Positions 20,324 to 31,205 are shown, numbered from the stretch's first letter. The stretch: DNA of 64,000 nucleotides from Lactiplantibacillus plantarum EGD-AQ4 (GCF_000463075.2 NZ_AVAQ01000023.1:124001-188000); one strand, 5' to 3'. Translations and numbers: made by a program. The notes: a model not told the origin generated them from the sequence alone.

Positions 20324-20902
20324 TTAAATTGCTCCTTCATTAATGAGTGTCTGTAGAACGTCTGGATAAAATTGGTGCTCACAATCATGAATTCTGGTTG
20401 CCAAAGTTGCTAACGTATCATCAGCTTTAACGGGAACTGTCCGTTGCGCGATGATTTGACCGGTATCGATACCCGCGTCAATATAGTGAATCGTCACACC
20501 CGTCTCACTGACTCCAGCCGCAAAGGCGTCTTCAATGCCATGACGACCAGGAAATTTCGGTAATAATGCTGGGTGGAGATTGATAATTTTATGCGGATAG
20601 GCCGTCAACAAGGTCGAGCCGATAATCCGCATGTAACCGGCTAATAAAACCGCGTCAATTTGGCGTGCTTGTAGCGCCGTGAGGATAATTTCCTCAGCTG
20701 CAGCCTTATTCGCATAGTCATGAAAATCAACAATCAGGACCGGTACTTTTAACGCTCGCGCCTTGGCAATCACTGGCGCCTGCGGTTGATCACAAACCAA
20801 CAACGCAATCGTTGCTGGTAGTTGTCGCGCGGCAATCGCTTGATGTAGGGCGATAAAGTTCGTGCCATTGCCTGAAGCGAAGACGGCAATCTGTTTAAGC
20901 AT
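20324..20902 (-). CDS. purN: Phosphoribosylglycinamide formyltransferase
   Basis: The 192-residue folate-dependent GAR transformylase starts [16 protein letters not shown], which binds the substrate phosphate. The catalytic segment [16 protein letters not shown] and the [12 protein letters not shown] motif carrying the catalytic Asp are present. The ATG at 20902 has GAGGAGG 6 bp upstream. It overlaps the end of purM by 8 bp. Confidence 0.97.
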   Translation of the reverse strand: MLKQIAVFASGNGTNFIALHQAIAARQLPATIALLVCDQPQAPVIAKARALKVPVLIVDFHDYANKAAAEEIILTALQARQIDAVLLAGYMRIIGSTLLTAYPHKIINLHPALLPKFPGRHGIEDAFAAGVSETGVTIHYIDAGIDTGQIIAQRTVPVKADDTLATLATRIHDCEHQFYPDVLQTLINEGAI

Positions 20903-21920
20903 GTTCCGCCTCCTCGAAAACAACTGGATTGGTCCCTGCTTGAACCGTCCCGACCTGATAGTAAGCCTGGTGGTTAGCCGTCAAGTTCGACGTCACGGCA
21001 GCCACCTGTTCAGGATGAACGATGAGGACCATTCCGAGGCCCAAGTTAAAGGTCGACTGTAGATCTGCGGTCGTCAAATCGCCTAACTTCGCTAGTAACG
21101 ACATAATCGGTGGAACCGGCCATGTTTCAGGCTTCAAGTGGGCACTCAAGCCGGCTGGTAATGCCCGTGCCACGTTTTCAATCAAGCCACCACCTGTGAT
21201 ATGCGCGATGCTTGCGATGAGGTGTTGTTGCAATAATGGTTGAACAGCGTCGACATAAATCGTGGTTGGCCGCAGCAACTCAGTCTGTAAATCATGACCC
21301 AATTCTTCAAAGACCGTCGTTAGTTGGTAGTCATGTTGTTTGAACAAGATGTCACGGACTAAGCTGAAGCCATTGGAATGTAAGCCGTTGGATGGTAACC
21401 CGATCAGAACGTCACCGGCAGTGACATTCGTTGGTGACAACAAGTCCGCCCGATTAGCGACACCGACTGCAAAACCCGCCAAGTCGTAGTGTTGTTCGCC
21501 GTACATATCCGGCATCTCAGCAGTTTCGCCGCCAATCAGTGCGATATGTGCCTGCTGACAGCCCGTGACGACGCCCGAAAGAATCGCTTTGACACGCGCC
21601 TGGTCGGTATGTCCCAGTCCTAAATAATCCAAAAAGAACTGGGGCGTGGCGCCCTGTGCCAAAATATCGTTCACACACATTGCGACCAAGTCAATGCCGA
21701 TCGTCGTATGCTGATTAGCCGCAATCGCGACTAATAACTTGGTGCCAACACCATCCGTCCCCGCGACCAGCACAGGTTCATTGCCAGTTGTCTTCGCATC
21801 TAGCGGAAATAAGCCCCCAAAAGCCCCCAATTGTGCATTCCCACTCATTTGCTTGACCGTCTTTAAGACTTCGTAGCCCGCGTTAATATCCACACCAGCG
21901 CGCTTATACGCATCACTCAC
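20895..21920 (-). CDS. purM: Phosphoribosylformylglycinamidine cyclo-ligase (AIR synthetase)
   Basis: The 341-residue enzyme closes FGAM to AIR using ATP. It begins [17 protein letters not shown] and shows [11 protein letters not shown] and IGGETAEMP(DMY), standard PurM motifs. The start overlaps the purF stop codon in an ATGA arrangement. Confidence 0.97.
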   Translation of the reverse strand: MSDAYKRAGVDINAGYEVLKTVKQMSGNAQLGAFGGLFPLDAKTTGNEPVLVAGTDGVGTKLLVAIAANQHTTIGIDLVAMCVNDILAQGATPQFFLDYLGLGHTDQARVKAILSGVVTGCQQAHIALIGGETAEMPDMYGEQHYDLAGFAVGVANRADLLSPTNVTAGDVLIGLPSNGLHSNGFSLVRDILFKQHDYQLTTVFEELGHDLQTELLRPTTIYVDAVQPLLQQHLIASIAHITGGGLIENVARALPAGLSAHLKPETWPVPPIMSLLAKLGDLTTADLQSTFNLGLGMVLIVHPEQVAAVTSNLTANHQAYYQVGTVQAGTNPVVFEEAEHA

Positions 21921-23371
21921 TTGATCACCCCTTCATGATTGGCTTGTAATTGCGCAATCTCTGCATCGTATTCAGCTTGGTAATCGTACAGTGCCGTTGG
22001 ATAATCACCATTGAAGTAGGCCATGCACAGCCCACCGTATGGTTCAGTCGTGTCTAACCCCACGGCATCGATCACGCCCTGTTCACTTAAAAAGCCCAGG
22101 GAATCCGCACCAAATGTTGTACACATTTGGTCAATCGTCTGTTGAGCCGCAATCAATTCATTGGTCGACTGAATATCGATGCCATAAAAACAGGGGTAGC
22201 GTAATGGTGGCGACGCAATCCGCAGGTGGACTGACTTGGCGCCGGCGTCTTTCAATAATTTAACGATGCGGCGACTCGTTGTGCCACGAACGATTGAATC
22301 GTCGATCAAGACGACCCGTTTGCCCGCGACGACCCCTTTAACCGCTGAAAGCTTCATCCGCACGCCTTGTTCACGTAACGCTTGGGTTGGCTGAATAAAG
22401 GTCCGTGCCGAGTATTGATTCTTGATCAGGCCCATTTCGTAAGGCAAGCCACTCGCTTCCGCGTAACCCGTTGCGGCAGATAACGAGGAATTCGGTACCC
22501 CGACAACAATATCTGCGTCGACGGGTTGTTCCGCGGCTAGGCGGGCGCCCATTCGTTTGCGGGCGGAATGCACGTTGACGCCGTGAATATCGGAATCCGG
22601 ACGCGCAAAATAGATGAATTCCATCGAGCAAATCGCTAACTGAGTGTCGGTCGTGTAGTGGTCGATGGTTAGGCCATTGTCGTCAATCGTCAGTAGTTCA
22701 CCGGGCTGCACATCCTGCACGAAGGTTGCCCCAATCGTATCTAACGCGCATGTTTCACTACAAACGACGTAGCCGCCAGTTGGGAGTTGCCCCACCACTA
22801 ACGGTCGCAAACCATTCGGGTCGAGTGCCGCAATCAAGCGGTCGTTAGTCAATAGTAAGTAGGCAAAGCCGCCATGAATCTGGCGTAAGGCATCCTTGAC
22901 TTGTTCGGTCAAAGTTGCCGCTGGACTACGGCGAATCAAATGCATTAAAATTTCGCTGTCAGAGCTGGCATGGAAAATTGCCCCGTTTTGTTCCAAGTTC
23001 CGCCGCAACGTGACGGCATTCGTCAAATTACCGTTATGGGCAAGCGCAAACTGTGAATCACTAAAATTAAAACTCAACGGCTGAATGTTTTCCAAACCGT
23101 GATTGCCGGCCGTCGCGTAACGGACGTGGCCTACAGCAGCTTGTCCGTTCAATCTTTCGAGACGCCGCGGATCACGGAAAACATCCGCTAATAATCCGAG
23201 CCCTCGCTCTGTCCGTAACTTGCCATGATCATTAGCCGTAATGCCGGCACCTTCCTGACCACGATGTTGCAAGGCGTGGAGGCCAAAATACGTGAGCTGG
23301 GCGGCATCTGGCGAACCCCAGACACCGAAGACCCCACACTCTTCATTCAAACTTTTTACTTCAGTAGGCAT
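21917..23371 (-). CDS. purF: Amidophosphoribosyltransferase
   Basis: This 484-residue enzyme carries out the committed step of purine synthesis, converting PRPP to phosphoribosylamine. The N-terminal nucleophile Cys12 in [11 protein letters not shown] follows an 11-residue propeptide, as in the Bacillus enzyme, whose propeptide is removed. The C-terminal PRPP loop [14 protein letters not shown] is intact. Clustered Cys residues near the C terminus ([31 protein letters not shown]) are compatible with the 4Fe-4S type of PurF. The start at 23371 has AAGGGG 7 bp upstream. Confidence 0.96.
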   Translation of the reverse strand: MPTEVKSLNEECGVFGVWGSPDAAQLTYFGLHALQHRGQEGAGITANDHGKLRTERGLGLLADVFRDPRRLERLNGQAAVGHVRYATAGNHGLENIQPLSFNFSDSQFALAHNGNLTNAVTLRRNLEQNGAIFHASSDSEILMHLIRRSPAATLTEQVKDALRQIHGGFAYLLLTNDRLIAALDPNGLRPLVVGQLPTGGYVVCSETCALDTIGATFVQDVQPGELLTIDDNGLTIDHYTTDTQLAICSMEFIYFARPDSDIHGVNVHSARKRMGARLAAEQPVDADIVVGVPNSSLSAATGYAEASGLPYEMGLIKNQYSARTFIQPTQALREQGVRMKLSAVKGVVAGKRVVLIDDSIVRGTTSRRIVKLLKDAGAKSVHLRIASPPLRYPCFYGIDIQSTNELIAAQQTIDQMCTTFGADSLGFLSEQGVIDAVGLDTTEPYGGLCMAYFNGDYPTALYDYQAEYDAEIAQLQANHEGVIK

Positions 23372-25575
23372 GGTAAAGCCCCTTCCCACAACTGTTTGGC
23401 AAAACTAACTTTCAAATCAAATGCTTGGTCGGCCGTCTTGACCAGTAACCGGTCCGCGGCAGTCGTTTTCCCAAGATACGTGACATAGGGTTCCATTAAT
23501 TGTTCAAACGCCGCTTGATGTTCAGGGGTCACTGAAATCACAAACCGTGATTGCGTTTCGGCAAAGAGATTAGCTGCCGGTTCATTACTCGTTAAATCAA
23601 CCCCTAGATTCTGGCCAAAGCAAGATTCCGCAATGGTGACGATCAAGCCACCTTCTGAGACATCGTGGGCACTGGCAACTAATCCCTTTTGAATGGCCGT
23701 CAACAACAAACGTTGGTTGCGATTCTCAGTCACCAAGTCAAAGTCAAATAGCTCACCCTTGATTGTTCCAGTTAACATCTTCTGTAATTCACTACCGTTA
23801 AAATCCGCGTCAGTCGTTCCGAGCACGTAGACGGCATCGCCGGCGTGCTTGAAATCACTGGTCGTAATGTCGCGTTGGTGCTTGATCAGTCCGACCATCC
23901 CAATCATCGGCGTTGGATAGATGGCTTCCCCATTGGACTCGTTATTCAGTGAAACGTTCCCAGAAATCACCGGCGTATTAAATAATTGGCAGGCCCGGGC
24001 AATCCCCATCGCAGATTCATCCAAATCATAAAATTGTTCGGGTTTTTCAGGATTACCATAGTTCAAGCAATCAGTAATACCTAGTGGTTGCCCACCGGAA
24101 GCTACGATATTACGCGCCGCTTCAGCCACCGCAATCTCGCCACCAACTCGTGGATTCAAGTACAAGTAGCGGCCATTCACGTCCGTAGTGATGGCTAACG
24201 CCTTATCCGTGTGACGAATCCGAATCACGCCCGCATCTGAACCAGGCTTAACGACCGTATTGGTCTGCACTTGTGAATCATAGGTGTTATACAACACCGC
24301 TTTGGAGGCAATCGTGGGCTGCTGAAGCATTTTCTTCAGCGTCCCCGTTGCGTCAACGATGCGGGGCATAAACTGGTGATGGCTCTGATGATTCAAGCGT
24401 GTCGGCCGCTTCTTTTCACGTTGATAAACGGGGGCCTTGGTCGCGAGCGCATCGACAGGCACATCCGCCACTAACTTGCCATGGTGGAATAATTGATACT
24501 GATGTCCATCTGTCACCTTACCGATAGTGACCGCGTCTAGGCCATACTTTTCAAAGACTTGATAAATTTCCGCTTCAGCACCGGCCTTTACACACAGCAG
24601 CATCCGTTCCTGTGATTCAGAGAGCATCAATTCAAATGGCGTCATGCCCGTTTCACGTTGCGGCACTAAATCCAGGTTAAGCGTTAACCCACTGCCGGCC
24701 TTCGAGGCCATTTCGGCTGAAGATGAGACTAATCCAGCAGCGCCCATATCTTGAATTCCAATCAAGACGTCGGCGTGGTCATGAATCACTTCCAGGCAAG
24801 CTTCCATCAGTAATTTTTCCATGAATGGATCACCGACCTGGACCGCTGAACGTTGGGTTTCGTTAGCATCATTGAATTCAGACGAAGCAAAGGACGCCCC
24901 GTTGATACCGTCACGGCCGGTCTTGGCACCGACATAAATCACAGCGTTACCAATCCCAGTTGCTTGTCCCTTTTGAATATCGGCCTGATTAAGAATGCCA
25001 ACACACATCGCGTTCACTAACGGATTTTTTTGGTAACTCGGATCAAAGACCGTGTCGCCACCAATTGTTGGAATCCCGATACAGTTGCCGTAGCCACCAA
25101 TCCCTGCGACAACTTGTGAGATCAAATATTTCGTGTGTGCATCGGTCGGTTCCCCAAAACGCAAGCTATCGAGCAATGCAATTGGACGGGCACCCATCGA
25201 GAAAATGTCACGGATAATCCCACCGACACCGGTAGCTGCACCTTCATAAGGTTCAACTGCAGATGGATGGTTGTGACTTTCCGCTTTGAACACCACGGCT
25301 TGGCCGTCACCAATATCGATGATTCCGGCACCTTCGCCAGGGCCTTCCAGAACTTGTTCACCCTGCGTCCAGAATTTTTTCAGGACCGGCTTGGAGTTTT
25401 TATAGGAACAATGCTCACTCCACATGCCTGAAAACAGTCCCGTTTCCGTTTCATTGGGCAGCCGTCCTAACACGTCATCAGTCAGCATTTGATATTCCGC
25501 ATCAGTCAGTCCCCAGTCCCGATAGACTTTTGAATCACGGACATCCGTGGGCGATAATGGTTGCTTTTTAAGCAT
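23356..25575 (-). CDS. purL: Phosphoribosylformylglycinamidine synthase subunit II
   Basis: The 739-residue small-type PurL is the synthetase subunit of the three-part FGAM synthase with PurS and PurQ. Motifs include [14 protein letters not shown] near residue 54, [11 protein letters not shown] and [17 protein letters not shown]. The start at 25575 has AGGAGG 6 bp upstream and overlaps purQ by 8 bp; the end overlaps the purF start by 16 bp. Confidence 0.97.
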   Translation of the reverse strand: MLKKQPLSPTDVRDSKVYRDWGLTDAEYQMLTDDVLGRLPNETETGLFSGMWSEHCSYKNSKPVLKKFWTQGEQVLEGPGEGAGIIDIGDGQAVVFKAESHNHPSAVEPYEGAATGVGGIIRDIFSMGARPIALLDSLRFGEPTDAHTKYLISQVVAGIGGYGNCIGIPTIGGDTVFDPSYQKNPLVNAMCVGILNQADIQKGQATGIGNAVIYVGAKTGRDGINGASFASSEFNDANETQRSAVQVGDPFMEKLLMEACLEVIHDHADVLIGIQDMGAAGLVSSSAEMASKAGSGLTLNLDLVPQRETGMTPFELMLSESQERMLLCVKAGAEAEIYQVFEKYGLDAVTIGKVTDGHQYQLFHHGKLVADVPVDALATKAPVYQREKKRPTRLNHQSHHQFMPRIVDATGTLKKMLQQPTIASKAVLYNTYDSQVQTNTVVKPGSDAGVIRIRHTDKALAITTDVNGRYLYLNPRVGGEIAVAEAARNIVASGGQPLGITDCLNYGNPEKPEQFYDLDESAMGIARACQLFNTPVISGNVSLNNESNGEAIYPTPMIGMVGLIKHQRDITTSDFKHAGDAVYVLGTTDADFNGSELQKMLTGTIKGELFDFDLVTENRNQRLLLTAIQKGLVASAHDVSEGGLIVTIAESCFGQNLGVDLTSNEPAANLFAETQSRFVISVTPEHQAAFEQLMEPYVTYLGKTTAADRLLVKTADQAFDLKVSFAKQLWEGALPCLLK

Positions 25576-26248
25576 GGGCGACCTCCTCTTGACTCGCAAT
25601 AATTGATTGGAATAGTCCTAAGCCATCCGTTGACCCCAAAATCATTTCGACCGCCCGTTCCGGATGCGGCATCATGCCGAGCACGTTACCGGCCTGATTG
25701 GTGATCCCGGCGATATTCGCTGTGCTCCCATTCGGGTTATCGACGTATTCAAAGACGATTTGATGATTTGCACGCAATTGTGCCAATGTGTCCTCATCAC
25801 AATAATAATTGCCTTCACCATGCGCAATCGGCAGGGTGATTTCAGTTGTGGCGCCATAAGCACGCGTAAAGGCGGTATCGCCATTAACGATTTTTAGGGT
25901 ACTATCTTGACAAATAAACTTGGCGGAGCGGTTAGACTGAAGAGCGCCTGGTAATAAGCCTGCTTCAGTTAGCACTTGAAACCCGTTGCAAATGCCAATG
26001 ACCGGTTTGCCAGCGTTGGCGAATTCAATCACCGCTGCCATGATTGGCGCAAAGCGGGCAATCGCACCGCTGCGTAAGTAATCGCCGTACGAGAAACCAC
26101 CGGGTAAAACGACGGCATCGTAACCTGCAAGCGAAGTCGCTGTTGCTGGAATCAAATCCGCCGAAACCTTTAAGACATCACGCAAAGCGTTGACCATATC
26201 GTGGTCACAGTTCGAACCAGGAAAGACTGGTACGGCAAATTTCATCAT
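25568..26248 (-). CDS. purQ: Phosphoribosylformylglycinamidine synthase subunit I (glutaminase)
   Basis: The 226-residue class I amidotransferase starts [17 protein letters not shown]. It has the nucleophile Cys87 in GICNGFQVL and the His in [10 protein letters not shown] near the C terminus. It feeds ammonia to PurL. The start codon shares one base with the purS stop codon. Confidence 0.97.
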   Translation of the reverse strand: MMKFAVPVFPGSNCDHDMVNALRDVLKVSADLIPATATSLAGYDAVVLPGGFSYGDYLRSGAIARFAPIMAAVIEFANAGKPVIGICNGFQVLTEAGLLPGALQSNRSAKFICQDSTLKIVNGDTAFTRAYGATTEITLPIAHGEGNYYCDEDTLAQLRANHQIVFEYVDNPNGSTANIAGITNQAGNVLGMMPHPERAVEMILGSTDGLGLFQSIIASQEEVAHA

Positions 26249-26502
26249 TACAGGGCCTCCATCTCGGTAATTTCGTAACGGTAGGTTTCCATATTGACGT
26301 TGGCTAACAACCGGTCACACATTTCATCGACTTCTGCTTCGATTGGCCGTTCGTCAGCTTCAAGTTTGACTTCAAAATATTTACCAAGTTCAACGTCCGC
26401 AACGTTCGTATAACCCAGCCGGTGTAAGGCATCGTGAATCGCTTCACCCTTGGGATCTAGAATTGATTGTTTATAGGTGACATAGATTTTTACTAAGTAC
26501 AT
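26248..26502 (-). CDS. purS: Phosphoribosylformylglycinamidine synthase subunit PurS
   Basis: The 84-residue protein has the expected length and sequence ([35 protein letters not shown]) of the structural PurS subunit that bridges PurL and PurQ. It lies 1 bp after purC and directly before purQ. Confidence 0.96.
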   Translation of the reverse strand: MYLVKIYVTYKQSILDPKGEAIHDALHRLGYTNVADVELGKYFEVKLEADERPIEAEVDEMCDRLLANVNMETYRYEITEMEAL

Positions 26503-26503
26503 G

Positions 26504-27241
26504 TTAATCCTCCTCGACGGTCGCTAACCGTGCCAATACTTCCTGATATACCGACGTTAAATCGCCCAAATTCTTACGAAAGACATCCTTGTCCAAAGAC
26601 GCACCGGTCTTCAAATCAACTAATCGACAACTATCTGGTGAAATTTCATCTGCTAGTAGCACGTCACCCGCGGCTGTTAAGCCGAATTCAATTTTAAAAT
26701 CAACCAGCTGAACACCCATGGCCGTAAAAATAGTCGTTAGGCGCTGATTAACCTGCAACGCTTGGCGCTTGATTTCCGCAACGACTTCTGGGGTGGCAAT
26801 GTTTAACGCGTGAATTTGTGAGTCATTAATAAAGGGATCATCTAATGCGTCACTCTTATAGAAGAATTCCAATACGGGTTCGGGGAATTTCGTCAAATGT
26901 TCAACGGCAAATTTCCGTTCAAAGCTGCCGGAAGCCGCGTTACGAACGACAGTCTCTAACGGAATCATCGTGACTCGTTTAACTAGTTGAACGTAATCAG
27001 TTGGTTGGTCAATAAAATGATTTGGAATCCCGTGCGCCGCCAAATCTTTGAAAATCAAACTGGAAATTCGATTATTCAAACGGCCCTTTTGATCGATGGG
27101 CACCTTGCGTTTGCCGTTCAGCGCCGTCGCTTGATCTAAGTATTCGACCCAGAGAATTTCTGGATCGTTAGTGGTGTACATTTCCTTCGCTTTACCCGTG
27201 TATAATAACGTTTCTTTTTCAATCGCTGCCGTCATGCTCAT
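26504..27241 (-). CDS. purC: SAICAR synthetase
   Basis: The 245-residue enzyme joins CAIR to aspartate. Characteristic segments are LLYTGKAKEMY, RNAASGSFERKF and VDFKIEFGLT, followed by LADEISPDSCRL. The start codon overlaps the purK stop codon (ATGA). A second ATG two codons downstream (27235) is an alternative start. Confidence 0.96.
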   Translation of the reverse strand: MSMTAAIEKETLLYTGKAKEMYTTNDPEILWVEYLDQATALNGKRKVPIDQKGRLNNRISSLIFKDLAAHGIPNHFIDQPTDYVQLVKRVTMIPLETVVRNAASGSFERKFAVEHLTKFPEPVLEFFYKSDALDDPFINDSQIHALNIATPEVVAEIKRQALQVNQRLTTIFTAMGVQLVDFKIEFGLTAAGDVLLADEISPDSCRLVDLKTGASLDKDVFRKNLGDLTSVYQEVLARLATVEED

Positions 27242-28368
27242 TGTTCCCCTTTCAGAATTGAGACTGATGCTAATGCTGTGTCAATATTGTGATTCAACAC
27301 GGTGACGTGGCCCATCTTTCGTTGCGACTTGATCGCCGCCTTGCCGTAATCATGAAAATGCCATTCAGGATGATTGATCAACTGCTGCCGGGCGAGTGTT
27401 AAATCATCACCCAGTAAGTTACGCATCACTGCTGGGCTGGTCTGAACCACGGCGGGGATGGGTAACCCACAAATGCTACGAATATGTGCTTCAAATTGTG
27501 AAATGTTGCAAGCTTCAATCGTGTAGTGGCCCGAGTTATGGGGCCGCGGCGCTAACTCATTCACAATTAAGGTGTCATCTGGTAAGACAAAGAATTCGAT
27601 GCCGAGAACGCCTCTTAATTCGAGCGCCTCCGCAATTGAAACGGCGATTTTACGAGCCGCGGCGTGAACACTAGCTTGTACATTCGCCGGGGCAATCGTG
27701 GTATGCAGAATATGATGCTGATGTTGGTTTTCAACGAGTGGGAAGGTCGTCACGACATCCGCTGCACTGCGCGTCACCATCATCGAAACTTCCGTCTGAA
27801 ATTCTTGGCGTGCTTCCAAAATGCAAGGATGCGCGAGTAGCGCTTCCGCTTCCGGCGTAATGGTCGTTGATGCCAAATCAGCTTGGCCGTGGCCGTCATA
27901 GCCGCCTGCCGCCGTTTTGAGGATGGCTGGCGTGCCAACCCGGTTTAACGCATAATTCAAAGATTGTCGGTCATTGACTGGTGCAAAGGGCGTCACTGGA
28001 ATGCCATGGTCGTGTAAGAATTGTTTTTCGTTCAGCCGGTCGCCCGTAATATGCAGTAAGTCGGTTCCCTGTGGCAACTGAGCGTATGCTTGAGCCGCCT
28101 TCAAAGCCGTCTCATCAACGTTCTCAAACTCATACGTCAACACATCACTCCGCCGCGCTAAATCGAGCAAGGCCGCTTCATCATCATAAGCCGCCACAAT
28201 TTGGAAGTCCGCGACTTGGGCCGCTGGTGCTTTGGGCGTCGGATCTAGGACGCCAACTTGATAGCCCATCGCTTTGGCGCTTAGTGTCATCATCTGTCCA
28301 AGCTGACCCCCACCGACGATGCCAATAGTGGCTGGTGGTAAAATCGGCTGTTTAAAACTGGCGTTCAC
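27238..28368 (-). CDS. purK: N5-carboxyaminoimidazole ribonucleotide synthetase
   Basis: The 376-residue ATP-grasp enzyme carboxylates AIR with bicarbonate. It shows [15 protein letters not shown] near residue 15 and [13 protein letters not shown](YT). I assign a GTG start at 28368 because AGGAGG lies 9 bp upstream inside the end of purE; a longer in-frame version would only add translated purE sequence. The start lies 17 bp inside the purE gene. Confidence 0.95.
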   Translation of the reverse strand: MNASFKQPILPPATIGIVGGGQLGQMMTLSAKAMGYQVGVLDPTPKAPAAQVADFQIVAAYDDEAALLDLARRSDVLTYEFENVDETALKAAQAYAQLPQGTDLLHITGDRLNEKQFLHDHGIPVTPFAPVNDRQSLNYALNRVGTPAILKTAAGGYDGHGQADLASTTITPEAEALLAHPCILEARQEFQTEVSMMVTRSAADVVTTFPLVENQHQHHILHTTIAPANVQASVHAAARKIAVSIAEALELRGVLGIEFFVLPDDTLIVNELAPRPHNSGHYTIEACNISQFEAHIRSICGLPIPAVVQTSPAVMRNLLGDDLTLARQQLINHPEWHFHDYGKAAIKSQRKMGHVTVLNHNIDTALASVSILKGEQ

Positions 28369-28834
28369 TTTGCTCAGCCTCCTGACGTTGTGTATCTCGA
28401 AAATCACTGATTGCTTGTTGGACTGCTGGTTCACGTAGCCCAATGATTTGAGCGGCCATCAAAGCGGCGTTCTTGGCACCGGCCTCACCGATCGCCATCG
28501 TGGCTACGGGAACTCCCGCTGGCATTTGGACGATTGAGAGTAATGAATCGACCCCGTTCAACGCCTTCGTCTTAATCGGAACCCCGATGACTGGAAGGAC
28601 GGTATTGGCAGCTAACATCCCAGGTAAATGGGCCGCACCACCAGCACCCGCAATAATGACTTGTAATCCCCGCTCAGCCGCTTGCTCGCCGTACGTCTGC
28701 AACGTCTGCGGCATCCGATGTGCCGAAATGACGTGGCGCTCGTACGAAACCCCCATTGCTGTTAACCGTTCGGCGGCCAATTGCATCGTCGGCCAATCCG
28801 AAATTGATCCCATCACTAACCCAACTTTTGCCAT
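28352..28834 (-). CDS. purE: N5-carboxyaminoimidazole ribonucleotide mutase
   Basis: The 160-residue class I PurE converts N5-CAIR to CAIR. Motifs [20 protein letters not shown] and [11 protein letters not shown] match the family active site. It is the first gene of the purine operon. The ATG at 28834 with GAGGG 6 bp upstream is preferred over the GTG at 28837. Confidence 0.97.
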   Translation of the reverse strand: MAKVGLVMGSISDWPTMQLAAERLTAMGVSYERHVISAHRMPQTLQTYGEQAAERGLQVIIAGAGGAAHLPGMLAANTVLPVIGVPIKTKALNGVDSLLSIVQMPAGVPVATMAIGEAGAKNAALMAAQIIGLREPAVQQAISDFRDTQRQEAEQSERQF

Positions 28835-28864
28835 CACGATCCCTCTTTCTCTGTTTTCACCATT

Positions 28865-28893
28865 AGTTTAGCAACCAGCCGGTCCGCTGTCAA
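28865..28893 (-). promoter_or_regulatory. Promoter of the purine operon
   Basis: The minus strand has TTGACA (28888-28893) and TAAACT (28865-28870) with a 17-bp spacer, about 30 bp upstream of the purE start codon. Confidence 0.92.
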
Positions 28894-28928
28894 CGAATTT
28901 CTTAACTTTATTGATTAATTAACGTTTT

Positions 28929-28940
28929 AATGTTCGTGTT
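28929..28940 (-). promoter_or_regulatory. PurBox-like site upstream of purE
   Basis: AACACGAACATT on the minus strand differs by one base from the core CCGAACWWT of PurR boxes. It sits about 77 bp upstream of the predicted transcription start, close to the spacing described for the activating PurBox of lactococci. The same CACGAACATT occurs upstream of the xanthine permease. Confidence 0.6.
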
Positions 28941-29097
28941 ATTATCAATCACAATTATGCTAATATTTCTTAATTTTCCAGCATAAACCGCCACTCTAGT
29001 TAATTTACAGCCATTTTCATGAATTATCTTCCACCCCTTCTCAGGACTCGTCATAATAATATTAATATTATAATTACCGAACAATCCCTGATTGCAC

Positions 29098-29140
29098 AAA
29101 AAAAGAAGCTTTCAAGAATTAGTCGACTTGAAAGCTTCTT
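29098..29140 (-). terminator. Terminator of the FMN reductase operon
   Basis: AAGAAGCTTTCAAG pairs with CTTGAAAGCTTCTT. On the minus strand the stem is followed by a run of seven T. Confidence 0.9.
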
Positions 29141-29153
29141 AAAACACATTCGA

Positions 29154-30470
29154 TTATTTTGCTGAAGCACCGGATACATCATCAACGGCTGGTTCTTCAG
29201 GCTTAGTTGGTTCTGCTGCCGTATCGGCTGAAGCACCGGATACGTCATCGACAGCGGGTTGTTCTTCGGTATCCGCAGAAGCGCCGGATACCTCATCTGG
29301 TTTAGTTTCCTTAGCTTTGGAAGAAGCCCCAGAAACCGCATCAGTCTTCGCATCTGGATCAGGTGCTAACATCTGTCCAGTCTGCTTCAAGTAATACTTC
29401 ACGATTGGTAATAAGTCGAGGACAAACTCGTTGATGCCTTTGTATTCGCCCTTGTCGTCATGTAAGGCTTGATAGTAGTGCATGACATACTTATTTGGAA
29501 TCCCGGGTACCGGTAACTTGAAGAGGTCAGTTTCACCAGTCCGCAGCATGTGAACCGCACGTTTGACCCCAGGCACGGCCCGCTTAGGATGGCAGTCTGC
29601 TAGCGGATTACCGGCTTGTGCTGGTGTCCGTGAGGCTAACATCTTGTCGCCGTCCATCTGGTGGTTATAGTAGAGGAACTGGTTGTTGGCATCGGCATAA
29701 GTTAATTCCATCGGCATCGAGTTCAAGAACCAGTTCAACTGGTTGACCGTCAATACCCCGCGGTCTAACTTAACGTAGTCGTCACCTTCAGCGGCGTGGG
29801 TCTTAGCTGCCGCTTGTTCGACCCAGTCAGCGGCATGCATGTTGACACCTTTAATGGTCGTCTCAACTTCGCCCTTCGCTTCGAGGTCTTCATTCTTCCA
29901 GTCATCCGCATGGGCTTCTTTGTCCATCGCATTGACCATCTTAACAAACTTGAGGAACTTACCTAACGTTTCTTGTAAAAATGAAACGGTGCGGGCATCT
30001 TTCAAATTATTTTGGTCATCAAAGGCTTGTTTGACTTCGCCTAATAAGAACTCGTTACCAGGCATGACAACTGCGTCCACACCAGGAGATTCCAAAATCT
30101 GCCGTAAGTTCAACTGAGCCCGTGAAGAACCCTGGTCATAGTATGAGGCACCCACGATCAGGACTGGTTTGCCAGACATTGGATGAATCTTGAATGATAA
30201 CCATTCGATGACACTCTTCAATGCAGCGGTAATCGTATGATTGTGTTCAGGCGTCGCAATAATGATCCCATCCGCCTGCATAATTTTCCGCTTCAAATAT
30301 TGAACGGCTTCGCCTTCCGTCTGGTCGTCACTTTGGTTGAACATCGGTACGTCTTGAATATCCAAGATTTCAACGTCTACCATGTCACTAAAATGATTAG
30401 CGATAAACTTCAACAATAACCGATTATAAGACTTATCTTCAATTGAACCTGCAATTCCAACTAATTTCAT
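29154..30470 (-). CDS. NADPH-dependent FMN reductase fused to a PAS-like domain, with four flavinylation-type motifs
   Basis: The 438-residue protein has no signal peptide. Residues 1-185 form an NADPH-dependent FMN reductase (flavodoxin-like) domain with ATPEHNHTITAAL and VGASYYDQGSSRAQ. Residues of about 230-365 resemble the PAS-like domain of DUF438 proteins (SMPMELTYADANNQFLYYN; DCHPKRAVPGV). The tail from about residue 366 is Ala/Glu/Pro-rich and contains DAVSGAS (377-383), DEVSGAS (392-398), DDVSGAS (408-414) and DDVSGAS (430-436). Each fits the D-x-x-S/T-G-A-S/T sequence to which ApbE attaches FMN. I infer a cytosolic flavoprotein with up to four covalent FMN groups. The start at 30470 has AGAGGG 8 bp upstream, 14 bp after the previous gene. 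Confidence 0.85.
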   Translation of the reverse strand: MKLVGIAGSIEDKSYNRLLLKFIANHFSDMVDVEILDIQDVPMFNQSDDQTEGEAVQYLKRKIMQADGIIIATPEHNHTITAALKSVIEWLSFKIHPMSGKPVLIVGASYYDQGSSRAQLNLRQILESPGVDAVVMPGNEFLLGEVKQAFDDQNNLKDARTVSFLQETLGKFLKFVKMVNAMDKEAHADDWKNEDLEAKGEVETTIKGVNMHAADWVEQAAAKTHAAEGDDYVKLDRGVLTVNQLNWFLNSMPMELTYADANNQFLYYNHQMDGDKMLASRTPAQAGNPLADCHPKRAVPGVKRAVHMLRTGETDLFKLPVPGIPNKYVMHYYQALHDDKGEYKGINEFVLDLLPIVKYYLKQTGQMLAPDPDAKTDAVSGASSKAKETKPDEVSGASADTEEQPAVDDVSGASADTAAEPTKPEEPAVDDVSGASAK

Positions 30471-30484
30471 ACGTCTCGCCCTCT

Positions 30485-31093
30485 CTATAGTTTTTCCCAA
30501 TCCATGTCGCGAACTTCTTGATACGTGGTTGCGTTCGCGTTCTTCAGCTTTTTCGTGATTTCGACAAACATCTGGAAGTCAGCGAACAATCCATCTAACT
30601 TAGCCACCTGTTGGTCATCGACTAAGTTACCGTCATCATCGAATGCTTGTAGCGAATGGCCGAGCATAAATTCGGAGCTTGGCATGATGCGCGCGCGTAA
30701 TTCAGGTGAGTCCAATACTTGCCGCAAATGGGCTTGCGCCCGTGAAGTCCCTAACGCCCCATAGGAAGCCCCTAAAATCATCACTGGCTTATCCACAAAT
30801 GGTTGAATATGGAACGAAAGCCATTCCAATGCATTTAACAACACAGCTGGCGCCGAATGGTCATACTCGGGCGTACTGATGATGACACCATCAGCGGCTT
30901 CGATTTTTGCGGCCATCCCCTGAGCTTGTTCTGGAATTTCCCGGTTTTCTGGCTTATTAAAAATCGGTAGCCCCTTAATTTCCATTAATTCGATTTCTGC
31001 TTGATCCGCATAGTGGGCCTGCATGTATTGCAATAACTTGCGGTTCGTCGATTCATCTGAATTGGTCCCAACCATTGCGATAAATTTATGCAT
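30485..31093 (-). CDS. NADPH-dependent FMN reductase family protein
   Basis: The 202-residue flavodoxin-like reductase shows IISTPEYDHSAPAVLLNALEW and ILGASYGALGTSRAQ, the FMN-binding region of the family. It is a paralogue of the N-terminal domain encoded by the next gene downstream, which suggests tandem duplication followed by fusion. AAGGAG lies 9 bp before the ATG at 31093. It may reduce flavin or quinones, or supply electrons to its flavinylated neighbour; that link is inferred from position. Confidence 0.85.
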   Translation of the reverse strand: MHKFIAMVGTNSDESTNRKLLQYMQAHYADQAEIELMEIKGLPIFNKPENREIPEQAQGMAAKIEAADGVIISTPEYDHSAPAVLLNALEWLSFHIQPFVDKPVMILGASYGALGTSRAQAHLRQVLDSPELRARIMPSSEFMLGHSLQAFDDDGNLVDDQQVAKLDGLFADFQMFVEITKKLKNANATTYQEVRDMDWEKL

Positions 31094-31156
31094 CGAAAAC
31101 AACTCCTTCTATACTCAAATAGTCAAATATTATATATTTTCTAAATTAACAATTAT

Positions 31157-31205
31157 ATTGTAATGGATTTCACTAAAGAAAGCAAAACAATTTTAAGCGC
31201 TTTCA
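31157..31205 (-). promoter_or_regulatory. Promoter with upstream CcpA (cre) site for the FMN reductase operon
   Basis: TTGCTT (31180-31185) and TACAAT (31157-31162) are 17 bp apart. Seven bases upstream of the -35 box lies TGAAAGCGCTTAAA (31192-31205), which matches the cre consensus TGWAANCGNTNWCA at 13 of 14 positions. A cre at this distance could activate or repress. Confidence 0.72.

Noticed and set aside
30470-30500. Longer N terminus (MGKTIERARR) for the FMN reductase-PAS protein
   Set aside because: The extra residues overlap the end of the preceding gene and remove the ribosome binding site spacing; MKLVGIAGS is the family start.
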